Shown here piece after piece: positions 38,656-48,600 of a DNA stretch of 64,000 nucleotides. The DNA comes from Thraustochytrium sp. TN22 (taxonomy: Eukaryota > Sar > Bigyra > Thraustochytrida > Thraustochytriidae): assembly GCA_013306675.1 (NCBI GenBank), contig JABLUY010000074.1:80835-144834 (forward strand). The letters are read 5' to 3'. Below the pieces are notes generated by a model. That model saw only the letters and a program-made list of their open reading frames with translations, was not told the origin of the DNA and did no database searches. Position 1 is the first letter of the stretch. Each line of letters opens with the position of its first letter. Made by a program: the position numbers and the translations under genes.

Positions 38656-41511
38656 ATGGGCGACGAGCACGAGGAGCCCAGTGGCTCCTCGTCGCGCAGT
38701 GCCAGTGGCTGCTCCGAGTCGTCGCGCGGTGGCTGCTCGTCGCGCAGCGGGTGCGCGACGCTCAGCGATGACTTGCCGCAAGACGTGAACGGTCGCGGCG
38801 TGCGCGAAAGCGCTGCCAGTGAGATTTCGGACGACTCGGACGACGAGGGCATCGGCATCTCGGATGAGTCGGACGAAGAATACGAGGACGAGGACGAGAA
38901 GAAGCAGCAGCGTGTGGAGAAGACCAAGACCCTTGTAGAGGAGGTCTTCAAGGATTACGAGGTTCAAGATTGGTCGGAGGACGAAAGCCGGGCCTTCGCG
39001 CTGGGTCACACGTCGGACGAGGTGCAGCAAAAGGCGGCCTTAGCGATGAGCATTGCCGAGCTTGCCCAGGCGCAACAAACCCCAGACTCGCTGGTTCGTA
39101 TCGGCTTTGCCATCGAGATCATGCGCGGTGAGCCGGAGGCAAGGGACCTGCTCAATACGAGCTCCGATACCTTTGAGGAGTTCTGGAAGGCGGACTCCTG
39201 CTTTGTCTCCTTCAAAACGCACTGGAGCAAACTGCGTTACGCGGTGGTGCTGCGCAGCCTCGTCCTGGGTCAAAACAAGCCAGTGGTCTTGCTCCTGGAC
39301 ACCAAGAACCAGGGAAAGTACGACATCGACTCCGCCGTCTCCTGGCTGAATGACGCTTACGTGAGCATCTTGAAACCGCACAAGCTTCAGGATGAGCGGC
39401 CTCGGCAGCTGGTAGTCGTGAAAAACTTAGCCAGCACCAAGCTTCCCAAGACGGGCGTACAGAACGGTGCAGTCGTCTTTTACATGCGCATCTTCAGGAC
39501 GGACTCACTCAAGACGCTCCCAGAGAGGCACATCCGGAAACGCAAGGCCATGGTAGTCCTCGTGGAGGCAAATGAGGTGCTCGGTAGCGTGGAGATTCAG
39601 GAATTGGTGCAACGCTGGGCCCAGAAGTACGGCCTTGCACTGACTTTCGTGAGCGCAACGCCCGAGTCGCATCGCTGCGTGGCCAAAGCGCTCGGTAGCC
39701 CACTGCGGCGCGTAAATGTCCTGGCCCGAGAGGGTTACTTCCTCAGCATTGAAGTCGACGAGAACGGCGCGGCGCCTGCTGCAGATGAGAAGCGGGTTTT
39801 CCCCGTGAGGTATCAGACTCTGGAGCGGTCCGAGACGCCTGTGGGAGAGGCCGATGCGGACAACCTGCTGCTTGCCGACGCCACCCTTGACTCTCTGAGG
39901 CTCGCGTTCCCGCACCATAGCTTCATCGGCGGCGACTCGGCGCGAGCACTCTTCAAGTTCGATGCTGAGTCAAGCCGCGGCAAACGCTCGCCGATAGACG
40001 CTCGCTATGTCGAGCACCTGCGCAAGATTGTCTCGGCGCGGCACTCCAGCTGCACGCTCGCTCTCAACCCGTTCAGGTCCGTGGAAAGGAAAGTCTTCAC
40101 TTCGAAGAGCAGCAAACCAGGCAAGCGAAAGACGCTCCGATGGACGGAGACCACGCAGAGCAAGACGGCGGGTCACATGCGCTTGGCACGATGGCTGGCC
40201 AGAACCGCAGAAGCAAGCAGCCGCGCGCAGCCCGACGTGAAGCCTTCAGTTGCAACGTGCGCACTGTACACGGTCTGCCGCGACTCGCGCCAGTACCAGA
40301 AGCCGCGCCTTTTCCTCAATTTTTGGCTCTTGCGAGCCCTCGCCAAGATCGGCTCGGACTCGCTGGATACCTTCGTGAAGGGCATCTTCGAGCCCAAATT
40401 TATCGGCGAGGCGCAGGAGCAGCAGGACAAGTGCCGTGGAGGCGCGCCCCTCATGGCGCAGGACCAGAAGCGACAGCAAGATGAACGCGAAAAACTCGTT
40501 CGCGAGCTGAAAGAGATCCGCATCGATGCCAGGAAACTTCTCAACTCCAGCGAAGATACCAAGAAACTCCCCAACTCCAGGAAGGCCCGGCTTTTGAGCC
40601 ACGGAAGCAGCATCTTCTCCTTCTGCCTCGGCAAGCACCCTCTCGGGCTAGACAAGATCCTCGCTCTTGTGCGGGCCTTGCACGAGCAGCGCTTCAAGGA
40701 GCCAGGCGCCTACAGCCAAAAGCCCCTCAAAATCGCGGTCGTTGGCTGGGACGACCTCGGACAGTCCGTCGACGCGCACAGCGCGTGCGGCGAGGTTCAG
40801 GTCACCGACCTCGTCTACCTCAGCCCCCGCACTAAGCACGTCAAGCACGCTGCCCTCAAGGAGAGAACGCTGCTGCTCAGGAGACTTGGCAGTGTCAATC
40901 ACGGCCTCAACACGTCGGCCTTCTACAAGTCCGCTTTCCCCGGCTCGAAGACCCACGCCGACCGCCGGCCTCGCGTCTTCGTGCCGGAGCGCGTCATGAC
41001 CATCTGCGCGGGCAAGGGCGTGCAGACTGAACAGCTCTACGAGGACGTCGCGCTTCCTGCAGTGTTGCCTGTACGGGTGGCCGAGGGCCCAGCGGCCACT
41101 GCAGTCGCCCCGATCCGCATCCCGTCGTCGCCGGCCTTCGCGCGTGGGTCGCCACAGAAGCGGCTGCGAGTACGTCAGGACTGCGACGTAGAATCCTTCT
41201 TCGCACGCTGGGCCAAAGATCAAGGTCTGCCGCACAGTGCTACGGCCTCTCTCGTCGCATCGCTCCACCCGCACGCGCAGGCGCACCTTTCCCTCAAGGA
41301 GGTTCGCATGCGGCTTGCGAGTGTTTCGCCGCAGAGCGAGGTGGTGGCGCGCTTCCTCGACGACGAAGGCGCCTGGCGCAATTTGCTCTCGACGTCATTG
41401 CGCAGCCCATCGCCCAAGCAACCCCGCACGCATCGCTTGAGTCCATCCTCCAGCACTCGGCCGGGCTTTAGTTCCTGGACCTTGGCATCTTCGCCTGGCC
41501 CCGACTGTTAA
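38656..41511 (+). CDS. Degenerate SF2 helicase-like paralogue (pseudo-ATPase)
   Basis: 951 residues from ATG 38656. It aligns along its length with the next protein: compare FAIEIMRGEPEARDLLN with HVIEILREEPEAVDLLN, AVVLRSLVLG with AIVLRSLVMA, and PLKIAVVGWDDLGQSVD with PLKIFVVGKSLLRQSVN. The Walker A segment reads FKTHWSKLRYAVV (residues about 186-198), with no GKT. The DEAH box is replaced by E304-A-N-E. Motif III survives as FVSATPESH. The motif VI-like stretch is LLLRRLGSVNHG. The N-terminal 90 residues are Ser/Asp/Glu-rich and disordered. The frame is open over 2.9 kb, so selection keeps the protein although ATP hydrolysis is unlikely. Role unknown; perhaps a regulatory partner of its neighbour. 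Confidence 0.8.
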   Translation: MGDEHEEPSGSSSRSASGCSESSRGGCSSRSGCATLSDDLPQDVNGRGVRESAASEISDDSDDEGIGISDESDEEYEDEDEKKQQRVEKTKTLVEEVFKDYEVQDWSEDESRAFALGHTSDEVQQKAALAMSIAELAQAQQTPDSLVRIGFAIEIMRGEPEARDLLNTSSDTFEEFWKADSCFVSFKTHWSKLRYAVVLRSLVLGQNKPVVLLLDTKNQGKYDIDSAVSWLNDAYVSILKPHKLQDERPRQLVVVKNLASTKLPKTGVQNGAVVFYMRIFRTDSLKTLPERHIRKRKAMVVLVEANEVLGSVEIQELVQRWAQKYGLALTFVSATPESHRCVAKALGSPLRRVNVLAREGYFLSIEVDENGAAPAADEKRVFPVRYQTLERSETPVGEADADNLLLADATLDSLRLAFPHHSFIGGDSARALFKFDAESSRGKRSPIDARYVEHLRKIVSARHSSCTLALNPFRSVERKVFTSKSSKPGKRKTLRWTETTQSKTAGHMRLARWLARTAEASSRAQPDVKPSVATCALYTVCRDSRQYQKPRLFLNFWLLRALAKIGSDSLDTFVKGIFEPKFIGEAQEQQDKCRGGAPLMAQDQKRQQDEREKLVRELKEIRIDARKLLNSSEDTKKLPNSRKARLLSHGSSIFSFCLGKHPLGLDKILALVRALHEQRFKEPGAYSQKPLKIAVVGWDDLGQSVDAHSACGEVQVTDLVYLSPRTKHVKHAALKERTLLLRRLGSVNHGLNTSAFYKSAFPGSKTHADRRPRVFVPERVMTICAGKGVQTEQLYEDVALPAVLPVRVAEGPAATAVAPIRIPSSPAFARGSPQKRLRVRQDCDVESFFARWAKDQGLPHSATASLVASLHPHAQAHLSLKEVRMRLASVSPQSEVVARFLDDEGAWRNLLSTSLRSPSPKQPRTHRLSPSSSTRPGFSSWTLASSPGPDC

Positions 41512-42335
41512 CTTGCTCTTCGCACCCCGTGGGGAATCACATTGTAAATAACCTTAAGCCTGAAAGAAGATTGGACATGTCTCGGACAGCTTCGCAGCGC
41601 CCAAAGCGTCGCGGTGGTGCGGCACTGCGGCACAAGCGCGGCCCCTGGGCCCTGCGTGAAAGACCTCCTGCGCGATGCGATGAGCGCCAGCCACGCGCCG
41701 CGCGCTGGTCCTGTATCCGTGCCGCGCACGTTCCGCACACGTTCCCTCCAATTAGCCACCAACAATCGAGCTGCCAGTGCGAGCAAGCTGGCCACGCGCT
41801 CACCCCGGCCGTGACTAGCGCAGCACTGTATCTTCTATCTATCCCGGCGGCGCGATCGCAGCCTCGCCAGCCTCCTCCTCCACCATGAGCGCCGCGAGCG
41901 GGGGAGCGAGCCCAAGATCGAGTTCATTGCCCGTCGCTCGCTCGCCCTCTCGCTCGCCCTCTCGCTCGCGCTCTCGCTCGGCCCCTCGCTTGCCCCTGCT
42001 GGGCGTAGCTAGCTAGCTTGCGCCCTCGAGCTAGCTTGCTTGCTCGGGCACGCTCGCTTGCTCCCGCGAGCCCGCCGCACCGCAATCGCACGCGGGTCTC
42101 ACGGCGCTCCCGCTCCCGTCGCGCTCCCTCCTCGGCGCTCGCCCAGCTTCCAGTTACAGTCTGACCAGACTATGGGCGCGTCCCGCAAGACGCGCGGCGG
42201 CGGCGGCGCGGCGCCCCCGGGCCTCGGCAGCAGACCCGAAAGAGCCAAGGCAAGCGAGGCCCCGCACCGCACGCGCGCAGCAGCGGCGAGCAAGACCTGA
42301 CCGTGAGTGACCCCGCGCATCGCGCGGCAGGCAGC
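41512..42335. other. Intergenic region between the two helicase-like paralogues
   Basis: 824 nt. CTCGCTCGCCCT tandem units at about 41934-41995 and a GCTAGCTAGC run at 42006-42018. A 42-codon upstream reading frame begins ATGGGCGCGTCCCGC at 42172 and stops at 42300, just before the helicase start; it may be a translated uORF in the leader. A GTGAGT at 42303 looks like a splice donor, but no suitable acceptor arrangement is required. Confidence 0.4.
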
Positions 42336-44966
42336 ATGCCGGCGCAGATGAACCGGTACTACTCGACGGAAGACGCGGAGATCTCGAGCAGCGACGAGAG
42401 CAGCGACGAGAGCAGCGAGCTCTGGGCGTCAGGGGACTCCGTGGTGTGCTCAGAGGACTCGGACGAGGAAGTGCGCGAGGAGGACCGGCGGCAGGAGCGC
42501 GAGCGCGAGCAGCGGGAGCGGTGCCAGACAGAGGTGCTGTCGAGCTGCTTCCGAGGCACGCGGTTCAACGGCATGGACTGGGATGAGGCGCGCTGCGAGG
42601 CGTTCGGCCTGGACCTCCAGGGCCCCGAGCTGGAGGAGAAGGCGAAGCTGGCAGTGGACATCGGCAACCGGACGCACGCGGAGCAGAGCGCAGAAAGCAT
42701 CATCCTCATCGGGCATGTGATCGAGATCCTTCGCGAGGAGCCGGAGGCTGTAGACCTCCTCAACCCGGGGACGGAGGCCTTTGAGGACTTCTGGACGCCA
42801 GGCCGTTGCCTCATCTCCTGCACGATGCAGGGCGGCAAGACGTACCGCGCCATCGTGCTGCGCAGCCTCGTCATGGCGGGCGTGCGCGAGAAGCATGTCG
42901 TGGTGCTGAGCAACTCCAACTCCGCGAGCTACACGGACATGGAGCGCGCCATCAAGCGGCTGAACAAGGCGTACGATACCCATGTGCGCGCGCGTGTGGC
43001 CGGCTTGGGCGATACGACCAGCAAGTACCTGCCGGCCAAGCTCGGCGTCTACACGAAGCTCAACTCGCCGGAGGCCAAGCGCATCCAGGCCAGCAGCCTC
43101 GCAGAGGGCGTCCACTTCAACGTACGCCTCTTCTCCAAGAAGAACCTGGAGACCATGGTGAAGCGTCGCAACGATTTCGCGTGCACCCCAGAAAACTCGG
43201 TGCTCGTCATGGACGAAGCACACGACTGCCTGCGCGGCAACGGCGCGTCCAAGGCCTTCCGCCACATGGCCCGCAAGTGGAAGAAGGACCTGGCCCTCAT
43301 CACCGCAACGCCCAACCCGCACAAGCTTCTGCCGGACATTCTCGGCGGCAAGCTGCGCGCCGTGGCGCTGCGCCCGCGCCCGGGCTTCTACCTGTACACC
43401 GAGGCGGGCGAACACGACGACCTTGACAACGATCTCCGGGTGGTGGACTACCGCGTCCTGGAGGACATTGTGCCGAGCGCCGCGCCCGCCGACCATGACC
43501 GCGTCCCCTTCCCTCGCTCCCAGTTTGAGTCCTCCATCCTTCTCGCTGGCAGCCACGGCGAGACTGGCATCGACGAGCGCAGCCTGGTCCACCTTCGCGA
43601 GGTCTGTGCGGCGCCCAGCTCGACCTGCACCATGGTCTGGAACGACTTCCAGGCCAAGCCAAAGTCCACCCGCAGGCGTAGGTCCTCCAAGTCTATCGAT
43701 CCCGACGCGCTCCGGCCGAGCAAGGCGAACTGGTCTCCGAACGCCGGCCACATCCAGCTCGCCGAGTGGCTCGCTCAGGTCGCGGCCACCGCGCACAAGA
43801 CGCGCGCCTCTGTCGCCGCCTTCGCGGCCTACGACAGCTGCCGGAGCGACCCTCGCTACAAGTACCCGCGCGTTTTTATCAACAGGAAGCTCCTCGGGGC
43901 GCTCGCCAGGTGCGACGACGTCGAAAAGAGCATTGTGGACCAGGTCTACACCCAGTACGAGAAGGATGCTGCCACGCACCACCTCGTGACTCAGGAGGTC
44001 CGTGAGAGCCTTGTCGGCGACCTGGCAAGGGCCAAGAATGCCGCAAATAAGCTTCTCAGGAAAACCTCGCACGGCCGCAAGACCTCGCGGCGGGGCGAGT
44101 CGCGCTTCTTCATGAATCACGGCCACGGAATTTACTCCTTCACCTTTGGCCCCCTCCGTCTCCACCTCAAGATCATCCTCAGCATCGTGCGTCACATGCA
44201 CGAGCTCCGTCTCGCCAAGAACAACTGCACCTACGTGGAAAAGCCCCTCAAGATCTTTGTGGTTGGCAAGAGCCTCCTGCGCCAGTCCGTCAACGTCGAG
44301 AGCATCTGCCGCCAGGTCCAGCTCACCGACCTCGTCTACCTCAGCAAGCAGACCGTTGGCCTCGACCAGACCGCACTGCTCCAGGGGCTTGGCCGGGTCA
44401 ACCACGGCTACGATGACGGTTCCAGCAGCTTCATGGCTTCTGCGTTCCCGCAGGCCTCCTGCCCTAAGGAGTACCGGCCGCGGGTCGCTCTCGCCAAGAA
44501 GATCAAGGACTTCGTCGTTCGCACGCCCGAGTTCCAGAGCCGCATCGAGGCCGGCGGCGAGCATTCTGACGTTCACCACGACATGGAAACCGTCACGAAA
44601 CGGAGTGTCAGCATCCACCGCCCCTGCACCGAGCTGAAGACCAGCGAGCGCGCGATGCCCCACGCTCTCAACCAGGCTCGCAAGCGCAAGGCCTCCGCCC
44701 CCGCCCCGCCCTCGCCTGACGACATCCTGAAGAGCCTCCTGGACACGCACGGCTCTTGGGCGCAACCCAACGAACGCAAGCTTATCCTCTGCGCGCTGCG
44801 CGAGCCCTTCAAGGCTTGCTTGCCCCACGCACGCCTCAATGGGTGCCTCCCTCGCTCGACGCCTGCTGCGAAGCCGCTGCAACGCTTTCTCGAGCATCTC
44901 CCAGCCTCTTCTTGGTCGCAGGCGCTGACCGAGTTGGCGCCCGCCAAGCGCGTCCATGCAGCTTGA
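42336..44966 (+). CDS. SF2 DEAH helicase-like protein
   Basis: 876 residues from ATG 42336. The N-terminal 60 residues are Ser/Asp/Glu-rich. The ATPase core starts near residue 150: Walker A CTMQGGKTYRAIV with K168, Walker B VLVMDEAHDCL with D293-E-A-H296, motif III ALITATPNPHK, and a C-terminal lobe with LTDLVYLSKQT and LLQGLGRVNHGYDDG, a position and pattern like motifs V/VI although the second arginine finger reads NHG. The MQGGKT loop resembles those of giant-virus and Z1-type SF2 ATPases more than cellular DEAH helicases; that is an impression, not a search result. The C-terminus is basic and low in conservation. Substrate unknown. It lies directly behind its degenerate paralogue. Confidence 0.8.
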   Translation: MPAQMNRYYSTEDAEISSSDESSDESSELWASGDSVVCSEDSDEEVREEDRRQEREREQRERCQTEVLSSCFRGTRFNGMDWDEARCEAFGLDLQGPELEEKAKLAVDIGNRTHAEQSAESIILIGHVIEILREEPEAVDLLNPGTEAFEDFWTPGRCLISCTMQGGKTYRAIVLRSLVMAGVREKHVVVLSNSNSASYTDMERAIKRLNKAYDTHVRARVAGLGDTTSKYLPAKLGVYTKLNSPEAKRIQASSLAEGVHFNVRLFSKKNLETMVKRRNDFACTPENSVLVMDEAHDCLRGNGASKAFRHMARKWKKDLALITATPNPHKLLPDILGGKLRAVALRPRPGFYLYTEAGEHDDLDNDLRVVDYRVLEDIVPSAAPADHDRVPFPRSQFESSILLAGSHGETGIDERSLVHLREVCAAPSSTCTMVWNDFQAKPKSTRRRRSSKSIDPDALRPSKANWSPNAGHIQLAEWLAQVAATAHKTRASVAAFAAYDSCRSDPRYKYPRVFINRKLLGALARCDDVEKSIVDQVYTQYEKDAATHHLVTQEVRESLVGDLARAKNAANKLLRKTSHGRKTSRRGESRFFMNHGHGIYSFTFGPLRLHLKIILSIVRHMHELRLAKNNCTYVEKPLKIFVVGKSLLRQSVNVESICRQVQLTDLVYLSKQTVGLDQTALLQGLGRVNHGYDDGSSSFMASAFPQASCPKEYRPRVALAKKIKDFVVRTPEFQSRIEAGGEHSDVHHDMETVTKRSVSIHRPCTELKTSERAMPHALNQARKRKASAPAPPSPDDILKSLLDTHGSWAQPNERKLILCALREPFKACLPHARLNGCLPRSTPAAKPLQRFLEHLPASSWSQALTELAPAKRVHAA

Positions 44967-45258
44967 ATGAACACTATGAACAATACCACTGAGTTAATTT
45001 GATGCATTCGACCTGAACCGGATGAAATGCTCGAGGGGCTGTTCGTCGAGCTTGATGCGCTCTTCCTTCCTTGCTCTTACTCGTTCTCTCTCACTGTCCG
45101 CGCGCGCTCTGCGGGTCGACAATCGCCTCGTCGAGCCGGGCCAGCTGCCTCCATCACCAGCGACGATTCGATCAGCTCGCAGTCCGCAAGCGCAAGCACG
45201 CAAAGAGGAAACAGCGAGCGAGCGAGCACGCGACCACGATCAGCTGAGCTCGCTGCAC

Positions 45259-45590
45259 AAGCTCTGCAGACAGACCGCAAGCTCAAGCCAAGCTCATTCG
45301 CTGGGAGAGCAAGCGGGAAACGCAGGAAGCGGCGAGCGTCTGAGATCGATCGGCCGCTCCTCGCAGGCTTGGTTCAAGCTTCTCTCGCCCCAGGACTTTG
45401 ACTCCCAGGCCACGGTGCGCACGGTGCGCCCAAGCTCTGCAGACAGACCGCAGGCTCAGGCAAAGATCAAGCCTCTTAGCTAGCTAGCTAGCTAGCTAGC
45501 TGGAAGAGCAAGCGTAAAGGCAGGAAGCGGCGAGCGCTTGAGGTCGGTCGGTCGCGCCTCAGGTTTTCTCGCCGCAGGACCCGGGCTCGG
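45259..45590. repeat. Tandem duplication of about 173 bp in the USP 5' flank
   Basis: Copy 1 (about 45259-45405) and copy 2 (about 45432-45590) share AAGCTCTGCAGACAGACCGC, AGAGCAAGCG, CAGGAAGCGGCGAGCG and a CTCGCxxCAGGAC ending in the same order, offset 173 bp. Copy 2 has gained the (AGCT)n run. Confidence 0.85.
45476..45500. repeat. (AGCT)n palindromic tetranucleotide run
   Basis: Six consecutive AGCT units, self-complementary. Similar shorter runs occur at several intergenic positions in the window. Confidence 0.92.
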
Positions 45591-45604
45591 ACGCCCTCGC
45601 CATC

Positions 45605-48600
45605 ATGATGGTGCAGTGCGCTCCGAGTCGGCGCGCCCGTTATGTCGGCGAACGCGACCCCGCTCAAGCTCGGGCCGCGCAAGTGGAAAAACCGATCAGA
45701 CCGAGGATGGAGCCGCGCGGCTCGGGGCGCGCGGGCGCGCGCGGCGGCGGGCGGAGCGGGCCGGGCGCGGGCGGGGCGGGCCCGTGGCGCGGGCCGGGGC
45801 CGACTCCGGCGCACGGGGCCGGCGCGGATGACGATGATGAGGATGGCGGGCTGCTTGCGCTCTCCGTCCTGACGTCGCTGCTGCCGCCGCCGAGCGAGTA
45901 CGCGCTCGTGCACGACGTGCCGGAGGCGCTGTACGCGGTGCTGGTGCGAGGAAGCGACAAGGCGCCCGAGGCGCTGGCGCTGCTGGTGGAAGGCTTCCTG
46001 GCCGTCAAGGACTACCTGCTCAAGCTGGGCGCCGCGGGCTTGCGAAGTGGCGAGCACGAGGCGCTCCTGGACGCGCTGCTGCTGCTGCTTCGCGACATTG
46101 ACGTGCGCAGTGAGGTGCGGGACCTCATCAGCGTCGCGGATCTGCAGGGCCTGCTCGGATTAGCCCCCGAACGCCCCTTCGCCAGCATCCCGGAGGCACC
46201 TAACGACGACGACGAAGGTGCCGAGGACGATGACAAGGGCCGGCGGCGAGAGCGCCGCAAGGAGGACCGACCCGCGCTATCGTCGAGCGGTAGTAGCAGC
46301 CGCGACAGCCCGAGCACACCGCTCTGGGCGGCGCCCGTGCTCTTCTGGTCGATGCGCTGGTTGCTGAGCTCGCGACCCGCTGCGGAGCGCGACCAGACGC
46401 TTCTGCGGTCCATGCAGACGTTTGTGCGCACGTTGCCGCTGCCACGCCTGCGCGAGTTCGAGCTACGGAGCCTCGAGCAGCTGAGCAATATTCTCTCGTC
46501 GCTGGAGAGCCGCGACGACCTGCGCAGAACGACCGCTCTCGTGTTCCTGGAGAGCCCCGTGTTGCAGCGGCGGCTCGACGCCATGGGCCTGCTGGACGAC
46601 ATGGGCTGCTCCGCGGAGTGGATGCACGCGCACGGTGTGCTGGGCGCCGTCGTGGGTCGCGGGCCCCTTCACCCCGAGCTGTCGCGCCGCGCCGCGCCGC
46701 TTGTGCGGAGGCTGGCCCGCGACGGCCTGCTCTCCGGCGACGCGCTCGCGCTCCTGCGCACATCCGGCAGCACGGACCTGCTCTGCGAGGCAGCGCGCGT
46801 GCTGCCGAATCAGACGCTCCTCAAGGAGGCGGTGCGAGAGGCTGCCTCCACCGGTATGCGTGCCGCCGACCTCGGCCGCCTCGTGGGGACGATCGCGGCC
46901 CGCCTTGACCTAGACTCGGAGCTCGCCGAATCCTGCGTCCTCGTGCTCTGGGACCTACGCGACGCCAAAGCTATCGCCGCCGCGCTCCAGGCGCACGCCA
47001 CGGCGGACGATGACCTCGTGGACCTCGTCGTCGACCTCTGCGTGAGGGACCTCGCGCCGACGCCGGAGCCCAGCACCGGCGCCGGCACCGGCGCCGGCGC
47101 CGGCTTCTTCGCGCACCGCGTGCTCGGTCTCCTGTGCCAGGACGTACCTGGCGTGGCAGAGCGGCTACGGCTCGAGTGGCACATCGAGGAGCGCTGGATC
47201 GAGGCGCTCGCCGCTTGGCTCCAGCAGCTGGACCTCGTTCTGCTGGACACCGAGGCCAATCTGTCGAGCACCTTCGAGCTGGGCGTGCACATTCTCCTCT
47301 TGGCGGGCTCCGCAGCGGGGCAGAGCGCGCTGGCACTCCGCATCTGGGACCTCTTCGTGCAGCACCTTGGCGACCAGTCCACGGCGCGCGCGCGCGTCAC
47401 GGGCGCCTTCTTCTCATGGATGGCGCACCTGTGCGACGCTCGCATCTTCACCCGCGAGGCGGTCACCAAGCTCTTTGAGGCCCGCGTCTCGGCCTTTATG
47501 CAGACGTCTCAAGCCACCGGCACGCGCTATGTGCTGGGCCCCGCGGCCTTTGAGTTCCTTCGCGCCATCTTCGTCTCGTACAACCGCACCTGCCTTGTCG
47601 ACCTCCGAGACAAGCGCTCCGTCGACGACATCAAGCTGGAGCAGCAGCAGCAGCAGCACCTGCCGCATCAGACGACCTTCCCCGAGGACGACGAGCTTTT
47701 AGCGTCCGCAGACCCGCTCGCTTTCCTGGTGCCCACGTGCGACCCTGGCGACCTGCCCGGCGTCGACCTGCTCTGGCAGACGGCCATCCACACGTGGGAC
47801 AGCGGCGTGGCTGAGAACGCGGTCAGCGCGCTGCAGCTTCTCTATGACCCGTCCCTGGACCCGGAGAGCTCGCGCGCGCTACGCGTGCGTCGCGACTACG
47901 TCGCCAAGTGCGTCCACCTGCTCGAGGCGCTTCCAGACAAGGCCGCACAGCCCACGCAGCGCTGCCTCGGCTTCATTGAGGCACTCTTGAACGAGGCCGA
48001 TCATCTCGGCACGCGCGGCTTTCGCTCGCACGGTGCCAGGCAGCGCGGTCACATCCACAGCCTCACGCTCGAAGTAGACGAGGACTCGGAGCACGAAGGC
48101 AGTTTGCTGGCCACCGGGGAATCAGCCTACGAGGTCACCCTCTACAGTAATGCGACCATCTGGGACGTGCGCTGCGCCGTGGCCTCGCGCCTGCCGCGGC
48201 CCGTCCCGGCCGCCACCGTGGGGCTCACCTGGCCCGCCAACACCGACAACCCGATGCTCGGGCCTGAGGACAACTCTACCACACTCTCGGACTTTGGCTT
48301 CTCCGCTGCGGAAACCCTGGTCTTCACCATCACCGAGGAGGAGACCTTGCTGCGCCGTGCGCCTCGGGTGCGCCTGCTCACCGAGGATGCGGAGGACTTG
48401 ACACCGCCGGCGCGCGCCGCCTTTGAGATCATCTTCAATCAGTGGGTCAGCGATCACGATCTCGGCCTGCTCACCTACGCTGACTTTGCGCAGCTCTTTA
48501 CCTTTTGCACCAACGCCAGGAATTCGGCGGCCATCGAGCGTCGCTGCGTGTCGGTCATGCGTCATCACGCGTCGCACCGCGTCCGCGCTGAGGACGACCC

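Larger units (their letters stand above)
44967..45604. other. Upstream region of the ubiquitin protease
   Basis: 638 nt without a supported gene. It contains the tandem duplication at 45259-45590 and an (AGCT)n run at 45476-45500. The first part (44967-45010) is AT-rich, probably the 3' end of the helicase transcript. Confidence 0.4.

Noticed and set aside
38410-41560. Possible inverted repeats around the first helicase-like gene (GGCCTTAGTTACAT near 38421 and GGCTTAAGGTTA complement near 41555)
   Set aside because: Match is short and imperfect; insufficient to call a mobile element.
42450-44957. 835-codon open frame antisense to the helicase-like gene
   Set aside because: Shadow frame without motifs; the plus strand carries ordered ATPase motifs.
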